This document shows, one piece after another, positions 51,544 to 61,371 of a stretch of 64,000 nucleotides of DNA (position 1 is the first letter of the stretch; the number at the start of each line of letters is the position of its first letter). The notes beneath the pieces were generated by a model. The model was not told the origin of the DNA. It saw nothing but the letters and a program-made list of their open reading frames with translations, and did not search any database. The translations under genes and the position numbers were made by a program. Source of the stretch: an uncultured Eubacterium sp. (lineage in GTDB: Bacteria > Bacillota > Clostridia > Lachnospirales > Lachnospiraceae); NCBI GenBank assembly GCA_947385775.1, contig CANDMI010000002.1, forward strand, positions 1 through 64,000, read 5' to 3'.

Positions 51544-52782
51544 ATGAATTTATTGTTTATTTCACTTGTTGACTTAAGATCAATACAAGAAAGACATATA
51601 TATACTGACCTTCTAAGGGAATTTCAGAAAAATGGACACAGTCTGTACATTATATCTCCCATTGAAAAACGGCACAATCAAAAGACACATATTATTAGAG
51701 AAGAAAATACAATTATCCTAAAACTTCGTATCGGAAACATCCAAAAGGTAGGAGCGGTAGAAAAAGGAATCAGCACGGTTGCGATAGAGCCGCAGTTTTT
51801 ATTTGCTATAAAGAAATATTTTAAGGACATTAAATTTGATGCCGTCCTATACCCGACTCCTCCAATAACATTTTGTAAGGCGGTAGAATATGTTAAGAAA
51901 AGGGATGGGGCAAGAACGTACCTGCTTTTGAAGGATATATTCCCGCAGAATGCTGTGGATATAGGAATGCTTAGTAAGGCTGGTATGAAAGGAATATTTT
52001 ATCGGCGCTTTCGAAGGCAGGAAAAACGGCTGTATTACATATCTGATCGTATCGGCTGTATGAGCCAGGCCAATGTAGAGTATGTTCTAAAGCATAATCC
52101 AGAAATAAGCAGAAAAAAGGTTGAAGTATGTCCGAATAGCGTAGAGCCTATGGATATGAACATATCAGTTGAAGAAAGAAAGCAGATTAGAAGGAAGTAT
52201 AATATTCCGCTTGATAGAACGGTTTTTATTTATGGTGGAAACCTGGGTAAGCCACAGGGGATTTCATTTATGTTAAGGTGCATTTTTAGCCAGAGAAAAA
52301 ATGATAAAGTTTTTTTCCTTATAGTGGGAAATGGTACGGAATATAGCCGTATTGAACATTATGTTAATAAGCATAAGCCGAATAATGTCATGCTTCGTCA
52401 GTGGTTGCCAAAAGAAGAATATGACAGGATAGTGGCGGCATGTGATGTGGGCATGGTTTTTCTTGACCATCGGTTTACGATACCGAATTTTCCGAGCAGA
52501 ATATTGAATTATATGCAATGCAGATTGCCTGTGTTGGCTTGCACGGATTCAAATACAGATTTAGGAAATCTTGTGGCTGGTTTAGATAAGAACGGAAAAA
52601 AAACACATGAGCCTTTTGGCTGGTGGTGTGAAAGTAATGATACAGAGGCTTTTAAAAAAATAATAAAAAGAATAACCGAACATGCAGTAAATCAGCTAGG
52701 GATATATGGATTCGAATATTTAGAAAGCCATTATACTGTTGCTCAAAGTTATAGCATGATATTGGAGGGAATAAGCAAATGA
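51544..52782 (+). CDS. Family 4 glycosyltransferase
   Basis: 412 aa GT-B enzyme. The N-terminal domain is NLLFISLVDLRSIQERHIYT; LYYISDRIGCMSQANVEYVL ends it. The C-terminal domain has FIYGGNLGKPQGISFMLRCI, LRQWLPKEEYDRIVAACDVG and FPSRILNYMQCRLPVLAC, which resemble WcaI/WbuB-like transferases. It adds a sugar to the growing lipid-linked repeat unit in the cytoplasm. First gene of the AT-rich cassette; overlaps the next gene by 4 bp. Confidence 0.87.
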   Translation: MNLLFISLVDLRSIQERHIYTDLLREFQKNGHSLYIISPIEKRHNQKTHIIREENTIILKLRIGNIQKVGAVEKGISTVAIEPQFLFAIKKYFKDIKFDAVLYPTPPITFCKAVEYVKKRDGARTYLLLKDIFPQNAVDIGMLSKAGMKGIFYRRFRRQEKRLYYISDRIGCMSQANVEYVLKHNPEISRKKVEVCPNSVEPMDMNISVEERKQIRRKYNIPLDRTVFIYGGNLGKPQGISFMLRCIFSQRKNDKVFFLIVGNGTEYSRIEHYVNKHKPNNVMLRQWLPKEEYDRIVAACDVGMVFLDHRFTIPNFPSRILNYMQCRLPVLACTDSNTDLGNLVAGLDKNGKKTHEPFGWWCESNDTEAFKKIIKRITEHAVNQLGIYGFEYLESHYTVAQSYSMILEGISK

Positions 52783-53947
52783 TACACCCGATCATAGAGA
52801 GCAGAACAAAAAGAACATATCAGATCTGCACATGTTGCGTGATGGACACGTCAGACGAGGATATTGCGTTTGATTCTAATGGGGTATGCATGCGTTGCAA
52901 TGAATTTAAAAAACGCATAGAGCCTGAGTGGAATCATGGAAGAGGGCATGAAAAAGAGCTGGAGATGTTGATAGACGATATCAAAAAGACTGGTAGGGGA
53001 AAGAAGTATGATTGCATTCTCGGCCTTTCTGGGGGGTTAGATTCTTCTTATATGCTTCATATGGCAGTAAAAAAGTGGAGACTTCGCCCTTTTGTTGTGC
53101 ATATCGATTGTGGATGGAATCTGCCCATTGCAGAAAAAAATATTAAAAGAATGACAAATGAGCTTGGCGTAAAGCTCCATATCAAACACATGGATTGGAA
53201 TGAGATGCGTGAAATGCAGCTGGCATGGTTTCGGACAGGTTTGGAGTCGCTAGACGCTCCGCAGGATCATGCGTTTATTGCGCTTATTGATGAGCTTTCC
53301 CTAAAACTTGGAGTAAAGTACATTTTAAACGGTTACAATATCGAAACGGAAGCAATTGCAGATCCGGCATCATGGGGGGGTATGCTGGACCAACCGGTGA
53401 TGCAACATATATGAAAAATGTGATTAAGAAATATTGCGCCATACCTATAAGAAAGTACACCTTTACAAATGGTTTCAGACACAAGTTTGTGATTCCATAT
53501 ATGAATGGAGTAAAGACGGTAAAGCCGTTGAATATGGTCCCTTTTACAAGGCAGGAGATGGTGGATACGCTTGAGAGAGAGTATGGTTATGAACCATATG
53601 GTCAAAAACATTTTGAGGATTTACTTACAAAGTTCTTAGAAGGTTACTGGAGCTTAACTAGATTTGGGCACGATATTAGACGCGCCTGGTTAAGTACGCT
53701 TGTTATTACGGGCCAAATGAGTCGGGATGAAGCGCTGAAAGTATTGGAACAGCCGCCGCTGGCTGAAGATGAAAGCGCAGCATTATTTTCTGAAGTGGCT
53801 AGAAGACTTGAGATTACCGAAGACGAACTTAGAACCTTTCATACGTTGCCAGAATGTACAGAAAAGTTTAGGAGTCAAAAGGCATTGTACAATGCAGGGA
53901 TAAGGTTATATGAGATGTTGGGGATTGAGAAGAGGATTAGGAAATAA
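52779..53947 (+). pseudogene. N-acetyl-sugar amidotransferase (WbpG/PseA-like), frameshifted at a G run
   Basis: Two frames together give about 389 aa of the N-acetyl sugar amidotransferase family. The first has zinc-type CTCCVMDTSDEDI and CMRCNEF, and the PP-loop ILGLSGGLDSSYMLHMAVKK, up to ADPASWGG. The second resumes YAGPTGDATYMKNVIKKYCA and runs to the normal end. The break is at 53374-53380, a run of seven Gs; eight would restore the frame. WbpG converts an N-acetyl group of a mannuronic-acid sugar to acetamidino, using ammonia from HisH/HisF-like partners not seen here. Slipped-strand switching, mutation or sequencing error are all possible. Confidence 0.85.
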
Positions 53948-53978
53948 ATAATCTGAAAATAAGTACGAGGAGACAAAC

Positions 53979-55070
53979 ATGAGTAAATCTTTAATACTTT
54001 CAGTGTCTGATGGGAGGCATATGCCGATGTCAGTGCTTTATACAGATTTTTTTGAAAAGCATGGTATGAAATATGACATAATAAGAATTAACAGGTATGA
54101 GGATAGAGAAAAAAATCTGGTCACGAAAACAAAAAGTGGAAAGATTTATGAATATAATGGATTGGTGCCGATGGGCACGAAATTTTATAAAAAACTTCGT
54201 TTGTTTTTAAGATTTCGTAAATATGCTATAAAGATTATAAATAGAGAAAAATATAACTATATAGTTGTTTGGAATGAAAATACAGCGGCTGTTTTCAGTG
54301 ATTTTTTATCTTTAAAATATAAGAATAGGTATTGTGTGAATATACGAGATTTTTACAGGGATTTGTTATATGAGAAATATCTTGTTAATTTAGCGAATAA
54401 GAATAGTGATTTTATTATGGAACCAACGCCTGGCTTGGTAAAGGGATTTCCGGGGAAAACATTTCTTTGTTATAACAGGGATACCAGGTTGCTAAAACAA
54501 TATACGCCTCATGAGTTTCATGGAGCGGACAGCCCTATTAGAATTACACATTTGGGATTTTATTCTAAAACAGAGATAGAAGCAAAGCAAATTGCGGATG
54601 CTTTGGGAAATGACGGGCGATATGAATTATATTTTTATGGTCAGGGATTTGAAGATAAATTTTTGAGTTATATCCAGCAGAAAGGATATAAAAATATTTT
54701 TGTTGGCGGAGCATTCCCTTACGAGGAAACGGTAACGTATTTTAACAATACGGATATTATCAACGCCTATTATAACGAAGAAAATCATGTGGAGCTGGCA
54801 TTTGGCATAAAAAATAGTTATACTCCATTACTCTATATTCCTGGCCTTACGTCGACAAAAACACAGTGGGCGCGGGAGAGCAAGGAATATGGCGGTCTGG
54901 CATATTTAATAAACGAGTCAAATATAAATACGCTGGCTGATGATTTATATAAGTGGTATATGTCATTAGATTACAAAAGCTTTGTCGAATGGTGCGAAAA
55001 ATTTAATGCAAAAGTCTTTGAGTCTCAAAGAAAAATAGAAAACAGGCTTTTGAAGGCATTAGATGCATAG
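53979..55070 (+). CDS. Putative GT-B glycosyltransferase
   Basis: 363 aa, very AT-rich. There is no clear catalytic motif, but the arrangement is GT-B-like: an N-terminal half starting LILSVSDGRHMPMSVLYTDF, a domain junction near ESTPGLVKGFP-like EPTPGLVKGFPGKTF, and a C-terminal half with ITHLGFYSKTEIEAKQIADA and FVGGAFPYEETVTYFNNTDI. It would add one sugar of the repeat unit. Neighbours on both sides are capsule genes. Donor unknown. Confidence 0.65.
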   Translation: MSKSLILSVSDGRHMPMSVLYTDFFEKHGMKYDIIRINRYEDREKNLVTKTKSGKIYEYNGLVPMGTKFYKKLRLFLRFRKYAIKIINREKYNYIVVWNENTAAVFSDFLSLKYKNRYCVNIRDFYRDLLYEKYLVNLANKNSDFIMEPTPGLVKGFPGKTFLCYNRDTRLLKQYTPHEFHGADSPIRITHLGFYSKTEIEAKQIADALGNDGRYELYFYGQGFEDKFLSYIQQKGYKNIFVGGAFPYEETVTYFNNTDIINAYYNEENHVELAFGIKNSYTPLLYIPGLTSTKTQWARESKEYGGLAYLINESNINTLADDLYKWYMSLDYKSFVEWCEKFNAKVFESQRKIENRLLKALDA

Positions 55071-55099
55071 AGGAAAATATTTAAACAGAGGATTTTTAG

Positions 55100-56275
55100 A
55101 TGGTAGTCACTGCTGTAACTTTGCTGTTGATTTTAGCAAGTTTTGCTACAAATAAGAGAGGCTTTAAAAAATATTGCTATTTTTGTATCGTTATTTTATC
55201 TGGAGTCTACTTTTTTTTTAATCCGCTTTTGGTCTGGCACGGATACGATCTCGCGAGATATTATGATCAGTTAAGATATTATGATCAGATTTCTTTATTA
55301 GATGCGTTTTTGGGAAGAGGAGGATACATTGGAGATTCGATGTTTCAAGATACAATTTCTAATTATCCTTTATACAATGTTTATATGTTTATTTTTGCTA
55401 AAATCGGCATTCCAAAGCTGCTTGCGTTTGTTACAGGAATACTTTGCAGGTCGTTGGAATTGTCTTCTATATTTGCTGTTATGGACGAAAGAAAAATCAT
55501 TTTGACACAGCAGCAAAGAACGTTTCTACTTGGTTCGTTTTTAATGCTCCATAATTTGGTAGAAATAGGCGGGATTCGCAATCCCATAGCGGTAAATTTG
55601 TGTATTTGGGCCATCGTTCATGAGCTGGTTTTAAAACGAGATCGAGGATTTAGTATATTGTGTTATATACTTGCGTGTTTATGCCACTCCATGGCATTTG
55701 TTATAGTGGGAATCAGATTATTGTTGTTTCTTTCTGACGGAATATGGAAAAGAGTATTTCATATCATGGTTTTTATGATTTTCATTTCTTTTATGATTTT
55801 AAATTTTTTTCCGACAATGCTAACTTCGATGATTTTAGGATTAAATCTTCCAGACATTGTTATAAATGCTGTAGGAAAGATAGATTTATATACAAGGGAT
55901 CTGACCAATTATCCGGTGTGGCAATTAGTGATATTTGCCTATACGTATATAATATTTTTTCTTATTGTGTCTAAGTTGAAGAAGGAAAATAGTGAGGATG
56001 TTGGCATAAATGATTTATACAGGTTTCTTTTCTTATTCTTATTAATTGTACTATTAAATGTGAAAGTCACGTCCCTGTTTGGACGCTCCCGTATGTTGAT
56101 ATATCCGATTTTTTGCATATGCCTGCCTGTTTATCTGACCAGAAACGAACAGCCATTCAAGTCGTTTAGTCGTATGCCTGCCAGGCTTATATTTGCAACC
56201 AGCGCGATATTTCTTATTTTTAGTTTTGATATATACGTGTCTTATCTCACAATGGATTCATATATACATATCTGA
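55100..56275 (+). CDS. EpsG/Wzy-like polysaccharide polymerase
   Basis: 391 aa polytopic membrane protein with about ten hydrophobic spans (for example TAVTLLLILASFA, CYFCIVILSGVYFFF, VFHIMVFMIFISFMIL, LIFATSAIFLIFSF). YDLARYYDQLRYYDQ in the first external loop resembles the EpsG family. It would polymerise the flipped repeat units outside the membrane. No wzx flippase is seen in the window; it may lie further right. Start ATG 55100 with RBS AGAGGA. Confidence 0.8.
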   Translation: MVVTAVTLLLILASFATNKRGFKKYCYFCIVILSGVYFFFNPLLVWHGYDLARYYDQLRYYDQISLLDAFLGRGGYIGDSMFQDTISNYPLYNVYMFIFAKIGIPKLLAFVTGILCRSLELSSIFAVMDERKIILTQQQRTFLLGSFLMLHNLVEIGGIRNPIAVNLCIWAIVHELVLKRDRGFSILCYILACLCHSMAFVIVGIRLLLFLSDGIWKRVFHIMVFMIFISFMILNFFPTMLTSMILGLNLPDIVINAVGKIDLYTRDLTNYPVWQLVIFAYTYIIFFLIVSKLKKENSEDVGINDLYRFLFLFLLIVLLNVKVTSLFGRSRMLIYPIFCICLPVYLTRNEQPFKSFSRMPARLIFATSAIFLIFSFDIYVSYLTMDSYIHI

Positions 56276-56290
56276 AAGGAAAATACAGTT

Positions 56291-57688
56291 GTGAAGGTTC
56301 TTTTAATTAGCTATTTTATTGCGCCGCTTTCGAAAATAGGATCTATCCGATGGACAAAGATATCTAAGTATCTGAAAAGAAAATATGATGTGAAAATAGA
56401 TGTGCTTACGATGAAGAAGGATTTTGATATAAACCCAAAGCTATACACCATTGAAAAAAAGGACATTTTATTGGAAAGGGATCTGGCTTACTTCAATAAG
56501 TATATTGCCCTTGATTATGGATTGATGGCATCCATATATAGATATTTTTTTTATCAGTTTCGTGAGATTGCGAAGAAAAGAAAATCACATGATCATGTGA
56601 CGAAAGAGATTATCGCAGAAAACAAGGGCAGGGGAATAAAATTAGATAGAGGCTTAGAGCCGGTCTATGAAAAAAAACAAAACAGGTCGTTGAGAAATAA
56701 GCTTATAGAAATAAAGGAGAGAGTAGAAACAAAAGACAGCAAGACGCAATGCCTTAGATATCTTAAAAAGAACGGTATGGACAAGTACGATGTTGTGATA
56801 TCGACATATTCTCCCATATGGACGCATTTTGTTGCAAAGAAAATAAAATCTTTTAAACGGGATATATATTGGATTGCAGATTTTAGGGATCAGTATGCCT
56901 TTGATCTGTTGGAGCAAAAAGAATTTGAACGCCGAAAAGAATTTGCTTGCAGACATTTGGGCAATGCAGATGCAATCTTTAAGGTTGCTGATGATATCAA
57001 TTTATTTTTGCCTAAGAATTTTTCTGATCACTTCATACCGAATGGATACGATCCGGAAGAAGCTGTAAAATCAGTTGAGCCTCGTAAATTTAATTTTCTC
57101 TTTACAGGGAGTTTATATGAAGGGAAAAGAGATTTCAGTCCGCTTTTTCAGGCGATAAAGGAATTAGAGAGGGAAAAAAGAGTGCTAATTGATGATATTT
57201 CAGTGGACTATGCTGGCGCGGATGGCGCTGAAATAGTAAAAATGGCATCTAAGTGGAATCTGTCCAGCATTGTAATTGATTATGGTGGATTAAGCAGGAA
57301 AGACACTCTAAAGCTCCAGGGTTCCTGTGCGATTTTATTATTAGCGGATTGGAATACGAAGTATAATAAGCCATTTTGGTCAGGTAAAGCATATGAATAC
57401 ATGATGGCGAAAAAACCGATCGTATTCATCATGTCAGGTGATGTTCCATATAGTCGCCCATATAAAGAGATCCATCTTCTCGGAGGAGTGTGTTACGAAG
57501 AAGCGAGACCGGAAAAGACAATGGAGGAGGTAAAGGATTTTATTGAGATGCAATACAGGGCTTGGAAACATACTGGAAATATCATATTAAGTCGGAATGA
57601 GGACTATGTTGCTGAATTTTCATATGAGAAAATTGCGGATAAAATATGGAACCTTATAAATTCACAAAAGAATGGAAAAGAAAAATAA
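56291..57688 (+). CDS. Glycosyltransferase (GT4-like)
   Basis: 465 aa from GTG 56291 (RBS GAAAGGAAA). MKVLLISYFIAPLSKIGSIR at the N-terminus and VVISTYSPIWTHFVAKKIK, IYWIADFRDQYAFDLLEQ in the acceptor domain are typical of large GT4 enzymes of Firmicutes capsule loci. The C-terminal donor domain has FLFTGSLYEGKRDFSPLFQA and KPFWSGKAYEYMMAKKPIV. An inserted basic stretch (residues ~95-150) is unusual. Overlaps the next gene by 17 bp. Confidence 0.82.
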   Translation: MKVLLISYFIAPLSKIGSIRWTKISKYLKRKYDVKIDVLTMKKDFDINPKLYTIEKKDILLERDLAYFNKYIALDYGLMASIYRYFFYQFREIAKKRKSHDHVTKEIIAENKGRGIKLDRGLEPVYEKKQNRSLRNKLIEIKERVETKDSKTQCLRYLKKNGMDKYDVVISTYSPIWTHFVAKKIKSFKRDIYWIADFRDQYAFDLLEQKEFERRKEFACRHLGNADAIFKVADDINLFLPKNFSDHFIPNGYDPEEAVKSVEPRKFNFLFTGSLYEGKRDFSPLFQAIKELEREKRVLIDDISVDYAGADGAEIVKMASKWNLSSIVIDYGGLSRKDTLKLQGSCAILLLADWNTKYNKPFWSGKAYEYMMAKKPIVFIMSGDVPYSRPYKEIHLLGGVCYEEARPEKTMEEVKDFIEMQYRAWKHTGNIILSRNEDYVAEFSYEKIADKIWNLINSQKNGKEK

Positions 57689-58931
57689 TATTTTACTGAT
57701 AACGAATGGATTTCCGTATGATGGCTCGGAGGTATCCTTTCTAGATACTGAATTTCAATTACTTACGCAGAGATACCATATATCTGTGCTGGCTTTGGGC
57801 GCCAACCCTAACGGGAATATAGATTCCAAATATCGAAAAGAAGATGTCAGATATTATTCTGTTTCAGTGCCAAAATTAAATCCAATTGGTTTAATAGCAC
57901 AGCTTTTCCATAAATGGGTAAGGAAGGAAATTTGTAATTCCTGGTCTGCGAAGGAAAAGAGGAACAGCTTACGCCGAATCCCCTATTTACTTTTGTTTTC
58001 TTATAGAAGTGACATCTATTATAAAAAAATAGAAGAAATCTTTAACTGTCGTCAATTTGATTTGATATATACATTCTGGTGTACTCCGGCAACCTTTTCA
58101 GCATATAGATATGCCAAAGATAGAGGCATTAAGTATATGACAAGGTTTCACGGAGGAGATTTGTATGTTGAGCGTATGAAAGAACGTGGTTCGTATTTTC
58201 CTTTCAGAACAATCATTGCGGATACGGCTGACAGGCTTGTTTTTTTGAGTGATGCTGCTAAAGAGTATTTCAGCAGTCATTGGAAAATCCAAGACGGAAG
58301 GGGATTGATATCCCCATTAGGAACGCATCCTTTTGCAACGCTTCCATATTTTGAAATATCTGAAAATGTGGTTTCCATGGTTACGACAGCGAATTCTATT
58401 AAGCTAAAAAGAATCAATCTGATTATCGATGCGATTGCTGAAGTAGATTCTAAATATCATATTATATGGAACTATTTCGGAAATGGTGAGGATTGGAGTG
58501 AATTAAAATCCTATGCGGATATGAGATTGTCAAAGGGGAATATTGAATGGCATTTTAGAGGAAAGATCCGCCATGAAGAATTGTACGATTGGTACAAAAA
58601 AGTACAGGCGTCTGTGTTTATTTTAGCATCCGAAACAGAAGGCGTCCCAGTTTCTATTGAAGAAGCGTTAGGTATGGGATTGGCAATTATAGCTACAGAT
58701 GTGGGCGGAGTGAAAGAAGAAGTGATTCAAGACGTTACCGGGTATCTGCTTAGATCTGATCCTACTGTGGAAGAGATAAAAAATGCGATAGAAAAATATA
58801 TTGATCTTTCTGTTGAAAAGAAAATTGCTATGAAAAAAGAGTCGGTAGAGTTGTGGGAGCGTAAGTACGATGCAAGGTTAAACGCTAAAAAATTAATTGC
58901 GTCGATAGAGGATATTTTAGGCGCTGGATAA
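57672..58931 (+). CDS. Family 4 glycosyltransferase
   Basis: 419 aa. N-terminal ILLITNGFPYDGSEVSFLDT; acceptor region YMTRFHGGDLYVERMKERGS; donor domain with VTTANSIKLKRINLIIDAIA, HFRGKIRHEELYDWYKKVQA, and the E-x7-E signature region LASETEGVPVSIEEALGMGL. A retaining transferase of the repeat unit. It begins inside the previous gene, so the two are translationally coupled. Confidence 0.9.
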   Translation: MEKKNNILLITNGFPYDGSEVSFLDTEFQLLTQRYHISVLALGANPNGNIDSKYRKEDVRYYSVSVPKLNPIGLIAQLFHKWVRKEICNSWSAKEKRNSLRRIPYLLLFSYRSDIYYKKIEEIFNCRQFDLIYTFWCTPATFSAYRYAKDRGIKYMTRFHGGDLYVERMKERGSYFPFRTIIADTADRLVFLSDAAKEYFSSHWKIQDGRGLISPLGTHPFATLPYFEISENVVSMVTTANSIKLKRINLIIDAIAEVDSKYHIIWNYFGNGEDWSELKSYADMRLSKGNIEWHFRGKIRHEELYDWYKKVQASVFILASETEGVPVSIEEALGMGLAIIATDVGGVKEEVIQDVTGYLLRSDPTVEEIKNAIEKYIDLSVEKKIAMKKESVELWERKYDARLNAKKLIASIEDILGAG

Positions 58932-58981
58932 TCAGTGATAAAAATATAATGAAATAGATTGATTCCAGGAGATTGCAAGAA

Positions 58982-60298
58982 ATGAAAAATGAATTATTAA
59001 GGAAAGTTCAAGATCGTGAAATAGTTGCTGGAGTGGTGGGGCTTGGTTACGTTGGGCTTCCACTGGCTGTTGAGAAGGCGAAAGCTGGTTTTAAGACAAT
59101 AGGGTTTGATGTGCAGCAGAAAAAGGTAGATATGGTAAATCAAGGCCATAATTATATTGGAGATGTGGTTGATTCGGATCTGAGCCATCAGGTTGAAGTT
59201 GGTATGTTATCGGCAACATCCGATTTTAGTTTTATAAAAGATGTGGATTTTATAGCGATTTGTGTTCCGACTCCTCTTGACGAACACCAGGAACCGAATA
59301 TTGGTTTTGTAAGAGATTCCGCAATGGCGATATCAGAATATCTGACCAGAGGCACTATGGTTGTGCTGGAATCTACAACATATCCTGGAACAACTGAAGA
59401 ACTTATAAAGCCGATTCTCGAAAAAGGATCACATTTGAAGTGTGGTGAGGATTTTTATCTCGGATTTTCGCCTGAGCGTGTGGATCCTGGAAACTTAATA
59501 TATAAAACAAAGAACACGCCAAAAGTGGTGGGAGCATGCAGCAAGGATGGCGCAGAGGTTATAAGCGCTATGTATAGAGCGGTGTTGGATGGAGATATTT
59601 ATACCGTATCCAGTCCTGCTGTTGCGGAGATGGAGAAAATATTAGAGAATACATACCGAAATGTTAATATAGGCCTTATTAATGAAATAGGGCGTCTTTG
59701 CAATGAGATGGGTATTTCTGTTTGGGAAGTCATCGAGGCTGCTAAGACGAAACCATATGGCTTTCAGCCCTTTTATCCAGGGCCGGGTTTGGGCGGCCAT
59801 TGCATTCCTCTCGATCCGTATTATTTGTCGTGGAAGGCGCGTGAGTATGGTTTTCATACAACGCTGATAGAAAACTCAATGGTTATAAATGATTCCCAGC
59901 CAGAGTATTGTGTGGAGCGGGCGATGCATATTTTGAATCGACATAAGAAAGCGATCAATGGCGCGAAAGTGTTGATCCTTGGCGTTAGCTATAAAAATGA
60001 TATTGATGATTATAGAGAGTCTCCCGCTATAAGGGTTATGGCGGAGCTAAAAAAGGTTGGAGCAGATGTTAGTTATTTTGACCCGTGGGTTCCAGAATTT
60101 AAAAATATGTACGGCCAGAGCGCAAAGAGCGTAGAATCTCTTACACCGAAAATTGTGAATGATTCAGACCTTGTTATTGTTGCGGCCGCCCATCATAATG
60201 TGGATTATGAGATGGTTCAAAAGAATGCGAAGGCAATATTTGACACGAAAAATGTGATGGTGGACATAGTTGATCGAGAAAATATAGAGGTATTGTGA
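58982..60298 (+). CDS. UDP-N-acetyl-hexosamine 6-dehydrogenase (WbpA/WecC-like)
   Basis: 438 aa from ATG 58982 (the TTG at 58973 is too close to AGGAG). UDP-glucose/GDP-mannose dehydrogenase family: NAD-binding GVVGLGYVGLPLAVEKAKAG, VVLESTTYPGTTEELIKPIL, catalytic Cys in GPGLGGHCIPLDP, C-terminal KVLILGVSYKNDIDDYRESP. Two-step oxidation of UDP-GlcNAc or UDP-ManNAc to the uronic acid. Next to a 2-epimerase and WbpB/WbpD-like genes it most resembles WbpA. Stop overlaps the next start (TGATG). Confidence 0.93.
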   Translation: MKNELLRKVQDREIVAGVVGLGYVGLPLAVEKAKAGFKTIGFDVQQKKVDMVNQGHNYIGDVVDSDLSHQVEVGMLSATSDFSFIKDVDFIAICVPTPLDEHQEPNIGFVRDSAMAISEYLTRGTMVVLESTTYPGTTEELIKPILEKGSHLKCGEDFYLGFSPERVDPGNLIYKTKNTPKVVGACSKDGAEVISAMYRAVLDGDIYTVSSPAVAEMEKILENTYRNVNIGLINEIGRLCNEMGISVWEVIEAAKTKPYGFQPFYPGPGLGGHCIPLDPYYLSWKAREYGFHTTLIENSMVINDSQPEYCVERAMHILNRHKKAINGAKVLILGVSYKNDIDDYRESPAIRVMAELKKVGADVSYFDPWVPEFKNMYGQSAKSVESLTPKIVNDSDLVIVAAAHHNVDYEMVQKNAKAIFDTKNVMVDIVDRENIEVL

Positions 60299-61371
60299 TG
60301 AAAGTAGTTACGGTTGTAGGCGCCAGACCGCAGTTTGTAAAAGCAGCAATGGTGTCCAAGGAGCTTAGGAACAATAATACAGAAATTTTGGTTCATACTG
60401 GTCAGCACTTTGACTATAACATGTCTGAGAGATTTTTTGAAGAACTTAATATTCCGAAGCCGGATTATAATCTTGGTATTTCAGGAGGGACACACGCTCA
60501 AATGGTCGGAAAGATGCTCGTGTCTATTGAGGAAGTTCTGATGAAGGAAAAACCGGATTGGTTGCTTATATATGGAGATACGAACTCCACGCTTGCGGCG
60601 GCTTTGGCTGCGGCCAAGCTGCATATTCCCATTTGTCACGTTGAAGCAGGTGCAAGAACTCATAGTATGACAAATCCGGAAGAGATTAACAGGGTATGTA
60701 CAGATCACATTTCTACGCTTCTTTTGGCAAGCGCGCCAAGCTGCATGAGTGAGCTTAAACATGAGGGATTGATCGATAGGGCATATTTTGTGGGAGATCC
60801 AATGTTTGATGCTTTTAATGAATTCAGCACGAAGAAATCTATAAAGGATGTAAGGCTGAAACTCGTCGGTGGGGAAAAAATAGATGTGCCGGATGAATAC
60901 TACTATCTAACGTGTCATAGGGAAGAGAATACCTGGCGTGATGAGGATCTGACGGAAATATTAAAGGCGATGAATCAATTAGAGTCGCCTACAATATATC
61001 CAGTGCATCCTAGAAATAAGGACAGGGCATTAAAGATTCAAAGAGAAAACGGATTTGACAAGGTTATTATGACGGATCCGGTCGGTTATCTTGAAAGCAT
61101 GGCGCTTGTAAGAAATTCAAAAAAGATTGTTACAGATTCCGGAGGGCTTCAGAGGGAGGCCTTTTTTGCTGAGAAAAAGTGCGTAACGGTCTTAAATTTT
61201 GTTTCATGGCCAGAAACAATGAAGGGAGGACGTAATATTCTGGCGCATCCAATATCAGAAGAGATTGTCCATCGATTATCTTTGCCGCAGGAGATCAATA
61301 AGAATGACAGGCCCTTTGGAGATGGAAGCTCCGGAAGAAAGATAGTAAAGATGCTGGAGGAACATAACTGA
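60298..61371 (+). CDS. UDP-N-acetylglucosamine 2-epimerase (WecB/WbpI-like)
   Basis: 357 aa non-hydrolysing epimerase. VVGARPQFVKAAMVSKELRN, IYGDTNSTLAAALAAAKLHI, PICHVEAGARTHSMTNPEEI and VTDSGGLQREAFF are diagnostic. In a WbpA/B/D setting it would epimerise UDP-2,3-diacetamido-glucuronic acid to the manno form (WbpI activity) rather than UDP-GlcNAc; sequence alone does not separate these. Fully overlapping starts and stops link it to its neighbours. Confidence 0.93.
   Translation: MKVVTVVGARPQFVKAAMVSKELRNNNTEILVHTGQHFDYNMSERFFEELNIPKPDYNLGISGGTHAQMVGKMLVSIEEVLMKEKPDWLLIYGDTNSTLAAALAAAKLHIPICHVEAGARTHSMTNPEEINRVCTDHISTLLLASAPSCMSELKHEGLIDRAYFVGDPMFDAFNEFSTKKSIKDVRLKLVGGEKIDVPDEYYYLTCHREENTWRDEDLTEILKAMNQLESPTIYPVHPRNKDRALKIQRENGFDKVIMTDPVGYLESMALVRNSKKIVTDSGGLQREAFFAEKKCVTVLNFVSWPETMKGGRNILAHPISEEIVHRLSLPQEINKNDRPFGDGSSGRKIVKMLEEHN

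Noticed and set aside
56585..56600. Perfect 16-bp palindrome TCACATGATCATGTGA
   Set aside because: Inside a glycosyltransferase coding region with no promoter context; it encodes ordinary residues and is probably chance.
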